Source: Paenibacillus castaneae (lineage in GTDB: Bacteria > Bacillota > Bacilli > Paenibacillales > Paenibacillaceae). Taken from it: 64,000 nt of DNA. This document shows positions 46,292 through 55,500 of the stretch, in pieces. Within the stretch, counting starts at the first letter, position 1; every line of letters begins with the position of its first letter. Position numbers and translations under genes: made by a program. The notes under the pieces are model-generated. The model did no database searches. It was not told the DNA's origin and worked only from the letters and a program-made list of their open reading frames with translations. The stretch lies in contig NZ_KZ614144.1 of NCBI RefSeq assembly GCF_002884445.1, positions 4,012,094-4,076,093 of the forward strand. Reading direction: 5' to 3'.

Positions 46292-46468
46292 CTAAAAGTG
46301 ATTTGGGGTTTCTATTGATTTTTGAGGAACAAGTGTATCTAAATACTCTTGATATGCAATGATTGTTACAATCAAAGTACCAATAAAGAAAAGAGCTGAT
46401 CCACCTAATGTAAATAATCTGCCGATCAAGGTGTTTTTAGCTAATTCAATTTGTTCAGTATTGTTCAT
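46292..46468 (-). CDS. Small single-pass membrane protein (58 residues)
   Basis: A short gene with GGGGAGTG upstream of ATG 46468. The product has a polar start (NNTEQIELAKNT), one hydrophobic helix (about residues 20-42, GGSALFFIGTLIVTIIAYQE) and a short polar tail. A terminator follows directly, supporting a real transcription unit. No family is recognised; similar short membrane proteins are common in Paenibacillaceae. Confidence 0.6.
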   Translation of the reverse strand: MNNTEQIELAKNTLIGRLFTLGGSALFFIGTLIVTIIAYQEYLDTLVPQKSIETPNHF

Positions 46469-46560
46469 TCATGTCACTCCCCACGGTCATTTAACCCATT
46501 ATATACATTCTTGAAAAATAGGTTCTTTTCACCATTTGGATTAATCCGAATACCATCCAT

Positions 46561-47031
46561 TCATGAAATTTTCCTTGAAAAATCTTTTCTCATACAAATA
46601 CTATCGTCACTATTTATGTATGGTTCATAATTTTCAATTTGTTCAAATCCTAATTTCTTATATAGCGATACTGCTTCTGGACTATTTATTCCTGTTTCCA
46701 ATATCGCACTTATCATTCCTTCTTCTAATGCCCATGCTTCTAGCTCCGTAAGTATTGACTTAGCGATACCTTTTCCTCTTTTTTCTGCTTTTACAAACAT
46801 TCTTTTAATTTCGACTATATTTTCATTTTCAGTAGCTCTAAAACAACCACAACCAACTGCAATATCATCGTCATAAGCAACAATTACTTTGGCATCTTGT
46901 TTGATTACGTTAAAAGCATCAAAATTTTGTTGAGTTCCAGGATATCTAAGCTGCAAATCTTTATCCAGCAATTCAATTAAACTGCAAAAATCCAGGTTTT
47001 CTGAAGAAGTTCTTTTTATGCTAATCATCAT
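46561..47031 (-). CDS. GNAT-family N-acetyltransferase
   Basis: A 156-residue GNAT protein with motif A near residues 75-100 (VEIKRMFVKAEKRGKGIAKS, acetyl-CoA pyrophosphate loop RGKGIAKS) and the final VSLYKKLGFEQIENYEPYI. AAGGAG precedes two adjacent ATGs. Substrate unknown. It is an independent gene. Confidence 0.87.
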   Translation of the reverse strand: MMISIKRTSSENLDFCSLIELLDKDLQLRYPGTQQNFDAFNVIKQDAKVIVAYDDDIAVGCGCFRATENENIVEIKRMFVKAEKRGKGIAKSILTELEAWALEEGMISAILETGINSPEAVSLYKKLGFEQIENYEPYINSDDSICMRKDFSRKIS

Positions 47032-47089
47032 AAGTTCTCCTTATTTTTTTGTTTTCATCCATGTCATTTCAACTCTAAATGGGAATATT

Positions 47090-47130
47090 AAAAAAAGAAC
47101 CTTCAATCCAAAAACAGATCAAAGGTTCGA
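47090..47130 (-). terminator. Terminator of mqo
   Basis: The stem GAACCTT/AAGGTTC with a long loop is followed by TTTTTTTAATA on the minus strand, 35 bases after the mqo stop. Confidence 0.78.
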
Positions 47131-47164
47131 TGTTTTATTATCAATGATATTGTATTATTCACTT

Positions 47165-48667
47165 TTAGCTAAAAACCGGCTTTTTTTGGTGTAGGCCAAG
47201 CGTCTCCGCTGTTGAAGCATGAATTTGTTGCAGAAGCTCTGGGTTCTCCATTAGTGACACACCATAAGAAGGAATCATTTCTTTAATTTTCGGTTCCCAC
47301 TCTTTTATGTGTTGAGGGAAGCACTTGTTAAGTACCTCAAGCATAACGTGAACGGCAGTTGAAGCACCCGGAGAAGCACCAAGTAAGGCTGCGATCGAGC
47401 CATCCGCGGCACTAACCACTTCCGTACCAAATTGAAGCGTTCCTTTGCCGCCCTCGACAGTATCTTTAATAACTTGTACACGTTGGCCAGCTGCTACCAA
47501 ATCCCAATCCTCAATTTTGGCGTTCGGGATAAACTCACGCAACTCTTCCATGCGTTGTGCTTTCGATAACATAACTTGCTGGATCAGGTATTTTGTCAAA
47601 GAGATCTCTTTTGCGCCTGCCGCCAACATAGTTAACACATTATTCGGTTTTACGGAAGTGATTAGATCGAACATGGAACCTGTTTTTAAGAACTTCGGTG
47701 AGAAGCCGGCAAATGGTCCAAATAGCAACGATTTTTTGTTGTTGATATATCGTGTATCAAGATGCGGAACAGACATTGGTGGAGCACCAACTTTCGCTTT
47801 TCCGTATACTTTTGCATGATGCTGCTCTACAACCTCCGGATTATTACATACCATGAAAATCCCGCTTACCGGGAACCCGCCAATATGTTTCCCTTCAGGA
47901 ATACCGGATTTTTGAAGTAAATGCAGGCTGCCGCCCCCGCCTCCGATAAAGACGAATTTTGCGGTTTGGCGTTCAACGTTTCCGTTATCCACATTACGCA
48001 CTTTTAGTTCCCATGAGCCATCGCTAGTACGTTTAATATTATCAACACTATGTTTGTAATTGATTTCTACTTTTTTAGTTTTTAAATGGTCAAACAACAC
48101 GCGAGTTAGAGTACCAAAATTGACATCCGTTCCGGAATCGATTTTGGTTGCTGCGATAGCTTCATTCGATGGACGGTCTTGCATAATAAGCGGGATCCAT
48201 TCCTTCAGTTTTGCAGGGTCATCAGAAAATTCCATCCCTTGAAACAGAGGATTTTTGGTCAACGCTTCAAAACGTTTTTTCAAAAACTTTATATTTTCTT
48301 CCTCTTGCACCATACTCATATGAGGCAATGGCATGATGAAGTCCTGCGGATTATTTATCAGCTTGCTGTTTACAAGATAAGACCAGAACTGCATGGAAAG
48401 CTGAAACTGTTCATTAATTTTAATAGCTTTGCTAATATCTATAGATCCGTCCGGTTTCTCGACAGTGTAGTTAAGCTCGCATAGTGCCGCATGCCCTGTT
48501 CCCGCATTATTCCATTCGTTAGAGCTTTCCTCGCCTGCGCTTGCGAGCTTCTCGTACACCTTGATTTCCCATTCCGGTACCAATTCTTTCAGAAGTGTTC
48601 CCAAAGTCGCACTCATGACCCCGGCACCAATTAAGATAACATCTGTTTTAGTTTCTCGATTGCTCAT
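47165..48667 (-). CDS. mqo: Malate:quinone oxidoreductase
   Basis: A 500-residue FAD enzyme. ATG 48667 is chosen because AAGGA lies eight bases before it; the frame is open to 48757. The FAD-binding start is [20 protein letters not shown]; further family marks are [38 protein letters not shown] and [20 protein letters not shown]. It oxidises malate to oxaloacetate at the membrane and passes electrons to menaquinone. It is transcribed alone. A PerR-box-like palindrome lies about 155 bases upstream. Confidence 0.95.
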   Translation of the reverse strand: MSNRETKTDVILIGAGVMSATLGTLLKELVPEWEIKVYEKLASAGEESSNEWNNAGTGHAALCELNYTVEKPDGSIDISKAIKINEQFQLSMQFWSYLVNSKLINNPQDFIMPLPHMSMVQEEENIKFLKKRFEALTKNPLFQGMEFSDDPAKLKEWIPLIMQDRPSNEAIAATKIDSGTDVNFGTLTRVLFDHLKTKKVEINYKHSVDNIKRTSDGSWELKVRNVDNGNVERQTAKFVFIGGGGGSLHLLQKSGIPEGKHIGGFPVSGIFMVCNNPEVVEQHHAKVYGKAKVGAPPMSVPHLDTRYINNKKSLLFGPFAGFSPKFLKTGSMFDLITSVKPNNVLTMLAAGAKEISLTKYLIQQVMLSKAQRMEELREFIPNAKIEDWDLVAAGQRVQVIKDTVEGGKGTLQFGTEVVSAADGSIAALLGASPGASTAVHVMLEVLNKCFPQHIKEWEPKIKEMIPSYGVSLMENPELLQQIHASTAETLGLHQKKPVFS

Positions 48668-48822
48668 GTTTACCATCCTTATACCCTGAAATTTGCAGAA
48701 ATGATAGACGCTCCTGCTTAGGCGACACACCAAGCCAAGGCGCGACAAATCACACACCTTCTCTGTCTCAATTATAATCCTATCATAGTCTATTACAATT
48801 ATAGCTTAAAATAATTACTATT

Positions 48823-48837
48823 CTATGATAATTATAA
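48823..48837. promoter_or_regulatory. PerR/Fur-box-like palindrome
   Basis: CTATGATAATTATAA differs from the PerR box TTATAATNATTATAA at two positions. It lies in an AT-rich dyad (48800-48842) between the divergent mqo and methyltransferase genes. Confidence 0.45.
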
Positions 48838-48986
48838 GCTATTTAAATGCTGGTGAAAAGTGAGAACTCCATCCACATAGCCCTATGAGCATCCTACATA
48901 TAGAAACAGATGTCATATTATGGTATTATAAATAATGAAACCATGTTTCATTGGTTGAAACTTTTTAGGTGGATGGTGATTCTAAA

Positions 48987-49766
48987 ATGCCAATAAACTT
49001 TCATGATGCACAAAACAGGCAGACGTATGCAACAAGAAACGCTAATGAATCTTGGATAAATTTAATAAAAGATACAGTAGATGTATCGAATAAGCGGATT
49101 GCAGATATAGGTTGTGGAGGGGGCATTTACACAAATGCTCTGATTAAGATGGGGGCATCTCATGTAATTGGTGTAGATTTCTCGGATGAGATGTTACAAG
49201 GGGCGGCTAATAACTGCAAAAACATTCAAAACGCTGCATTTCTGCAGGGAGACGCTTACCAATCAAACCTACCTGCAAATGAGCTTGACATCGTATTAGA
49301 AAGAGCATTGATCCACCATCTAGACGACTTAGATGCATGTTTCAAGGAGGCATATCGCATCATTAAAGATGGCGGTGTTTTCATCGTACAGGATAGAACT
49401 CCCAAAGACTGTTTACTGCCTGGGGATGAAAATCATATTAGAGGTTATTTTTTCGAAAAATTTCCTCAATTAATGGATAAAGAGATTTCTCGTAGGTACG
49501 ATTCAGATCAAGTACAACAGGCGTTGGAATCAAATGGATTCCGCTTAGCTAAATCTGTTTCACTTTGGGAAACAAGACGTGTTTATAATGATTTTGAACA
49601 ATTAAATAAAGACTTGCTGCTAAGAACTGGACGTTCCATTCTTCATGAGTTGACGGATGTGGAACTGCGAGAATTGATAACTTTTATACGAGGAAAACTC
49701 AACGGTCATAAATCTCCAATCATTGAACAGGATTCATGGACGGTATGGTTCGCTATAAAAGATTAA
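48987..49766 (+). CDS. Class I SAM-dependent methyltransferase
   Basis: A product of about 259 residues of methyltransferase type 11 fold. The SAM-binding motif I is IADIGCGGGIYTNALIKMG, motif II is VIGVDFSDEML, then DIVLERALIHHL and DGGVFIVQDRT. ATG 48987 fits the GGTGAT upstream better than GTG 48969. There is no signal peptide. Substrate unknown. It is divergent from mqo, with a PerR-like box between them. Confidence 0.87.
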   Translation: MPINFHDAQNRQTYATRNANESWINLIKDTVDVSNKRIADIGCGGGIYTNALIKMGASHVIGVDFSDEMLQGAANNCKNIQNAAFLQGDAYQSNLPANELDIVLERALIHHLDDLDACFKEAYRIIKDGGVFIVQDRTPKDCLLPGDENHIRGYFFEKFPQLMDKEISRRYDSDQVQQALESNGFRLAKSVSLWETRRVYNDFEQLNKDLLLRTGRSILHELTDVELRELITFIRGKLNGHKSPIIEQDSWTVWFAIKD

Positions 49767-50229
49767 CTCATATATATTGCCTAAAAAACCGCCCTGTTCA
49801 TTGGGGAAACCCACTCTAGCCAAAATAATCACCCACCTCCATCTCTTAAATTGAATCAAAAAATGCTAACTATTTCACTCGTACAAATCTACTTTTATAA
49901 TCCCATCTTCGAGATTGTTTTTTCACACCAAAAAAATCAACTATTAATCTCTCTACACAAATGGTAAATCTACGAAAAATTCAATTATTAACCTGTTTTC
50001 ATCATTCATCTATTGCCCTCCTTGGAAATACAAGCAATCAAATCACGAATAGCTGCTAGAGCTCACCGGATATTTATGCAATTCTCTGATTAAACCACTG
50101 TTATTTTTCTCGCTCTAGCCTCCTACACAAGCAGTAGTCTCCAAGATTCATATTCTATGTATTGATATAAAGATAACTGCAATAAGCAAAAAAATAGAGA
50201 AGACTCTATTTAATAAAGGAGGAAACAGT
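49767..50229. other. Intergenic stretch, nothing recognised
   Basis: About 460 bases without a supported gene. No RNA, repeat or strong terminator was seen. The last 15 bases hold the AAAGGAGG ribosome-binding site of the next gene. Confidence 0.5.
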
Positions 50230-51399
50230 TTGAGACAGCCTCGACGATTGTGGATTCTCACGAATGAATATGAACCGTATATTATTGGAGGATTAGGGAC
50301 AGCGGTTACCAATTTGACAAAGGCGTATGTAAATAGCAATATTAATGTCACCGTCCTGAGCCAAGGAAGCCATCCCCCCATCCGTATTACGAAACGCAAA
50401 CGACTTTCTATCGTATACTTCCCGGCGAGAGCACCCTATTACTCAGTGAAGACAAGGCAGTTTAATCCCGCCGCTATAGAACGATGGATTGTGCAACAAG
50501 GATACCCAAAACCGGACGGGATCCACATACACAGCCTTCAATTCGTGAACGTTGCCACCTATTACCAATCAAAACTCCGCATTCCTATTATTTATACGAG
50601 TCATTCTCTGGTTAATTTAGAAAAAAGCACTGCAAGCAAGAGGAAACGGTTGAGGACTAACCAACAGGCTTTGCTGCTTAAGAAGACGAATAAGATCACC
50701 GTCCCAAGCCGGTCGGAGCTCGTAAAGCTGAAGAAACTATATCCCTTCGTCAAAGGAAAAACCACTATCGTCAGCCATGGCATAGTCTTGCGCAAATCAG
50801 GGGCACGCGCCTCACGGCGACACCTTCTATACGTAGGCAGGCTCGTTCCATTGAAAGGAATAGAGCCACTACTGAATGCTATTTCAAAATTGAAACAAAG
50901 CGGCAATAAAGTTCGGTTGGATCTTGTCGGAACCGGTTCGAGGAGTTATGTAAATCATCTGAAGGCTCTTGCCAGAAAGCTCGGCATATCGTCCGAAGTG
51001 CGTTGGCTCGGGTTTCAAAGTCAAAGCAAGGTACAGAAAATATATGCTACTTATGGTGCAGTGGTGATGCCCAGTTCTCAGGAATCATTCGGATTGGTTG
51101 CTCTCGAGGCGCTAGCCAGCGGAATTCCGTTGGTTTCGACCAGGGCTGGAGGACTTGCCGAATTTGTGAACAGCAGCGTAGCCCAAACGATACCCAGAGC
51201 GGACAGTACAGCAATTGCGGCATCCATTAAAGCGATGTGGAGCAACAAACCTCTTACTGACAAGCGGGTTGCCGCTGGTCGACGGCTGGCGTCTAAATAT
51301 CAATGGCCGCAGGCTGCCAACCGCTACAAGAAGCTATTCCTGCAACTCCAGGGCAGCAGTACCACCGTTAAGAGAGGTCGGATCAATCATGCGCGTTAA
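50230..51399 (+). CDS. Family 4 glycosyltransferase (CotSA-like context)
   Basis: A 389-residue GT-B glycosyltransferase starting at TTG 50230, with AAAGGAGG six bases upstream. It has the GT4 N-terminal loop (NEYEPYIIGGLGTAVTNLTK), HSLQFVNVATYY, a conserved GTGSRSYVNHL and the donor-binding EX7E motif in PSSQESFGLVALEALASGIP. It overlaps the following CotS-like gene by 11 bases. In Bacillus, cotSA and cotS are likewise adjacent spore-coat genes, so a spore-surface role is likely. Confidence 0.87.
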   Translation: MRQPRRLWILTNEYEPYIIGGLGTAVTNLTKAYVNSNINVTVLSQGSHPPIRITKRKRLSIVYFPARAPYYSVKTRQFNPAAIERWIVQQGYPKPDGIHIHSLQFVNVATYYQSKLRIPIIYTSHSLVNLEKSTASKRKRLRTNQQALLLKKTNKITVPSRSELVKLKKLYPFVKGKTTIVSHGIVLRKSGARASRRHLLYVGRLVPLKGIEPLLNAISKLKQSGNKVRLDLVGTGSRSYVNHLKALARKLGISSEVRWLGFQSQSKVQKIYATYGAVVMPSSQESFGLVALEALASGIPLVSTRAGGLAEFVNSSVAQTIPRADSTAIAASIKAMWSNKPLTDKRVAAGRRLASKYQWPQAANRYKKLFLQLQGSSTTVKRGRINHAR

Positions 51400-52405
51400 T
51401 CGAGATGTCAAACAGCTTTCACGAAAATTCGGCGTCCTGGCGAAACGAGTGGTGATTGTTAAAAATGGCGTTTATCGAATAACGACTGCGGGCGGGGTCG
51501 ATTATTGTTTAAAGAGAATGCCGAATCCTCCCGTCCAGCTTGGATGGATTGACAAGACGCTTCAGAGGATGCGGCGCAAAGGGTCCATTCAGCTCGGATG
51601 GCGCAACCTTCGTGCACATCCGAACAAACGTTTGTTTGCCAAATTACAACAAGCAAGCTCACCTTTTATTCTTATCCCATGGATAAAAGGTGCCTGGCCC
51701 TCATCAGCCTCGAAGAGGCAAATGAGAGAATGCGGCATTCTGCTTGCTAAGTTTCATAAAGCTGGCGCACAGATTAACGTTCCGGCTGTCGGTAAGCGAA
51801 ACATGCTGGGATCATGGCCCAGTTTACTACGCACTGATCATAGAAAGCTGCTCGTCCTCATCCGGAAGGCAAGAAGAAACGGATTTAATAGCCCGCTTGA
51901 CCACATGTTGCAAACGCATGGCAGAGAACTATTGAATATGGCGGGAAACTCTATACAGGCATTACGAGCGAGCCGTTACCGTTCATTATGTCGAAAAACA
52001 AGGCCAACTTTATGCCACGGAGACTTCGGACCGACCAATGTGATCAGAACGAGAATAGTCAACAGTATAATCGATTTTGAGACGCTGGGCCTGGATTTAC
52101 GCGCGTATGATCTTTATCGCGCTATCTATAACTTCTGTCAATGCCTCAACTGGAACTTCTCCGTCGCTCGATCATTTTTGGACGGCTATCAGACCATCAG
52201 CAAGCTGAAGCGAGAGGACTACGAAATGATGAAGGTGCTCCTTCGATTCCCTCGGGGAATATGCAGGCTCATTGATCATTATGACTATCGTACAGCGAAA
52301 GGGAAGCATAGAATAGAACGGGATTTCACGCGAATTCTGCTCCACGAACGGCGGAGAGCCGCGTTTCTAAGGAAACTCGATGCTTACGCGGGGATAAGGA
52401 GATAG
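51389..52405 (+). CDS. CotS-type spore coat kinase-like protein
   Basis: A 338-residue protein of the CotS/YutH branch of the aminoglycoside-phosphotransferase fold. The start ATG 51389 overlaps the end of the glycosyltransferase gene. Catalytic loop motifs are PTLCHGDFGPTNVI near residue 210 and SIIDFETLGLDLRAYDL near 230; the basic, arginine-rich composition is typical. In Bacillus CotS is an inner/outer coat protein. The longer frame to 51215 is not used. It is followed by a hairpin at 52444-52491. Confidence 0.83.
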   Translation: MRVNRDVKQLSRKFGVLAKRVVIVKNGVYRITTAGGVDYCLKRMPNPPVQLGWIDKTLQRMRRKGSIQLGWRNLRAHPNKRLFAKLQQASSPFILIPWIKGAWPSSASKRQMRECGILLAKFHKAGAQINVPAVGKRNMLGSWPSLLRTDHRKLLVLIRKARRNGFNSPLDHMLQTHGRELLNMAGNSIQALRASRYRSLCRKTRPTLCHGDFGPTNVIRTRIVNSIIDFETLGLDLRAYDLYRAIYNFCQCLNWNFSVARSFLDGYQTISKLKREDYEMMKVLLRFPRGICRLIDHYDYRTAKGKHRIERDFTRILLHERRRAAFLRKLDAYAGIRR

Positions 52406-52443
52406 AGCCGGCAAATCTGCTGCGCTAAACAAATGAGAAATGT

Positions 52444-52491
52444 GTAACCTGAGCGGAGCAAAGACTTAAACCGTTGCCCTGCCCAGGTTAC
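52444..52491. terminator. Hairpin between convergent genes
   Basis: GTAACCTG and CAGGTTAC form an eight-base stem around a loop of about 30 bases between the CotS-like and giant SLH genes. The T content is weak, so it is a probable rather than sure terminator. Confidence 0.5.
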
Positions 52492-52505
52492 CAATTATTA
52501 CAATT

Positions 52506-55500
52506 TTACTTGACCATAATTTTAATAAGGGTGGTTATCATTTTCGCAGCTTCGGCACGTGTCGCCTTTGCTTTTGGATCAAAAATGTTGTTTCCACGTC
52601 CTTCGATAATACCTGAACGCTGCATAGCCAATACTGCAGCTTTCGCGTAACCGTCAATATTCCCTTCGTCTGCAAATACCGTTGCCTCATTCTTATTAGG
52701 CAATGTGGATTTTGTGAGCATATCAACATATCTTCCGATCAATACAGCCATATCCTGACGTGTTATATTGGCATTCGGGTTGAACTTGCCATTAGCGCCT
52801 GTTGCTATGCCGTTATCATATGCCCATGAAACCGCTCCGAGATACCAGTCTCCGGATTTCACATCTGCAAATGGCGCAATTTTGTAGTTCGCTAAATCCG
52901 CGCCTGCCATGTTAGCAAGAATTTGTACGAATTCAGCTCTCGTAATGTTGGCATTCGGCGCAAACTGTTTTTCACCTTGGCCCTTTATTACTTCTCTCGC
53001 TGAAAGGAAAGTTACATAGTCTTGATACCAACCCGATACGTCTGAGAAATTGATCTTATTATAACCAACCGAATATCGTGAGAAATGGTTGGTCTTAAAG
53101 GTGACCGTTCCAGTAATCGGATCATATATGCAATCTTTGATGACTTCCAGTTTGGCATTCGAATTGATATAGTAGATTACGATCGCATTTAAGTCTTCTT
53201 CAGCTTTAAGTGTATATGGTACAGAGATTGTAACAACTCCGTTTCCAAAACTCGTTACCGCATTATCGCCAGATTTGACACTAAACTCATAGACTGGTCG
53301 GTCGCCAATTCTAGCCTTATCCTCATCGGAAAGCCCGGAGGTATCAGCAATTGTCACGGATACGACAATGTCTTTCACTGTTCCGAACGATGCCAATGCC
53401 GACTTATCAAAAGCTACTCTCAAGCCACCTCTGTTTATTGTCAATGAATCGGCGCTTGTGAGCTCCGACGCCTTGATAGTTACAAAGCCGTCGGCATTCA
53501 ATTGTTTTTCTACATTACCTCCGGCTGTCGGTGCGTCCGTACCATTGCCTATTGGTACGTTGGTAGGCGGATTATCTCCATCTTCAATTGATTTCAGTAT
53601 ATTTTCAGCGGCTACAAGGCTGTCAAGCTTAGTCACTTGCGCTTTTTGAACGTCGGTGAGCGCTATGTATGCTGCCCGTATGTCGGCCACTTTCTTCTTG
53701 TCCTTGATTTTCAGCTTGGCGACATCTAGATTGGCAATGCGAATGTCAATCGCCTTCGGTTCAAGGTTTATTAGATTGGTAAGATACGATGTATTCAATG
53801 CGCTTCTCTGGGCATCGGTTAGGGAATTCACCACTTCACGCAATTTCGCTACGAACATGGCATCCGTCAAGGTGGCGGCATCCGCGCCAAAACGCTTACC
53901 CACCATGTTGTTGCCGTTGTTTCTTAGGTATCCTACCAGCGTGTTAACCGCGCTTACCCGTTCTGCATCCGTCTTGAACAACGCCGGGAAAGTCAGAGGA
54001 TCTTTGATCGTGAAGTCTACCCATGCAATGCCAATCTTCTGCCGGGTTACTTCCGCCAAACGTTCACTGAGCGTTTTGATGACCGGTTCATCCAGCGTAT
54101 AATACCACATCGCATCCGGACGGTATCCGATTTGATATAGCACATCGTTAGGATAGAAGAAGTCGGCAAATGCTTTGAATTCGGGAATAAAGCCCATCGT
54201 GTCGTCATACATTCCCGTCACTTCCCCGTCGATGCTGCCAATGCTTTGACTGTCGTTGCAGAACAAGATGTCGCTGCGGTAGGTCGGCGGCAGCCAGCGC
54301 ATGCTGTAGTGCTTCAAAAACATGCGATAGGTCGGATTGATGGATTTCAGATGCTCATCCCAATCCTTCGCCAATGCATCAGTGACCGGCAGTCCGGCAT
54401 CTTCGGAAATCCCGTAATACCATTCGACATCGACGCCCCAGCCAATGACGCTCGAATGATGGCCGTACTTGTCAAAAATCAGATCCATTAGTGTTTTCAT
54501 GTCCGCGAAGCCCGGTTCTACTTGCAGAAACACTTTGATGCCATGCTCGTCAAAGTAGTTCAAGTAGTCCTCGTGGGATAAATGTCCTGCTTTGGTGGGC
54601 GGACCGAAACTGATATTAAGCGCCGCATAATCCACATCGTCGTTAGGCTTTTCAAACTCCAGCCTGGTACCTCCAATCCCCACGCCGCTGTCCAATCTGC
54701 CGACAATCCACACATATGTCGGCTGCGCCCCCGGGAAGTATCCGTCCATCTGGTCGGTAATATGCTGCCAATCAGCTGTTCCTAACCATTGTCCGCTGAC
54801 GCCGTAATCGGAAGAACGGGTACCGGCGTAGGCGATATTGTCCGGTGCTTTGTGAGGCAGCGGCTTGCCTTCCCAAACGGCAATTTTATTCTCTGCTTCC
54901 TTTAATAGATCGTAATTGGTCACTACAGCCTGCTGGTCGGAAGTCAAAGCGTTGTACGCTGCTCTAGCCGTTGTGGCTGCAGAAGCATCAGAAGAACTCA
55001 GCACCTGCATATTATCGATTATTGCCTGTACTTCTTTTGCCTTTATATAGTTCGCTTCTTTTATCACTACTAGTTCGTCAAGCTTTTTTCCAAGATCGCC
55101 AAGCTTGTTGGCATGGGTAATAAACGTTTTCTGGTAAGATGTTAAATTGTCGTATTCCTCTTCAAGTACGCCTAAAAGTCCTTCGTCTACTGGCGATATG
55201 ATATCAGCGCTTTCAATCCAGAGATTCAATATCTTAGCTTCAGCTTGTTCCAACAGCAGCAGGTTTGACACAAGCCCTTTTTGCGTACTATTCAGCTTAG
55301 CGTAAGACCGCCTAGCCAAAACAACCGCTTCACGGTCGGCTAATGTCGTCACATTTAAAGCGCCAATCATCTCTACGACTTTGTCAGAGGTGGCTGCAAA
55401 AACGTTCTCTGCGGATACAAGGCTGTCAAGCTTAGTCACTTGCGCTTTTTGAACGTCGGTGAGCGCTATGTATGCTGCCCGTATGTCGGCCACTTTCTTC

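Noticed and set aside
53656..54102. 148-codon plus-strand frame present twice (also 55459-55905)
   Set aside because: Antisense shadow of the duplicated unit in the SLH gene; the duplication explains both copies.
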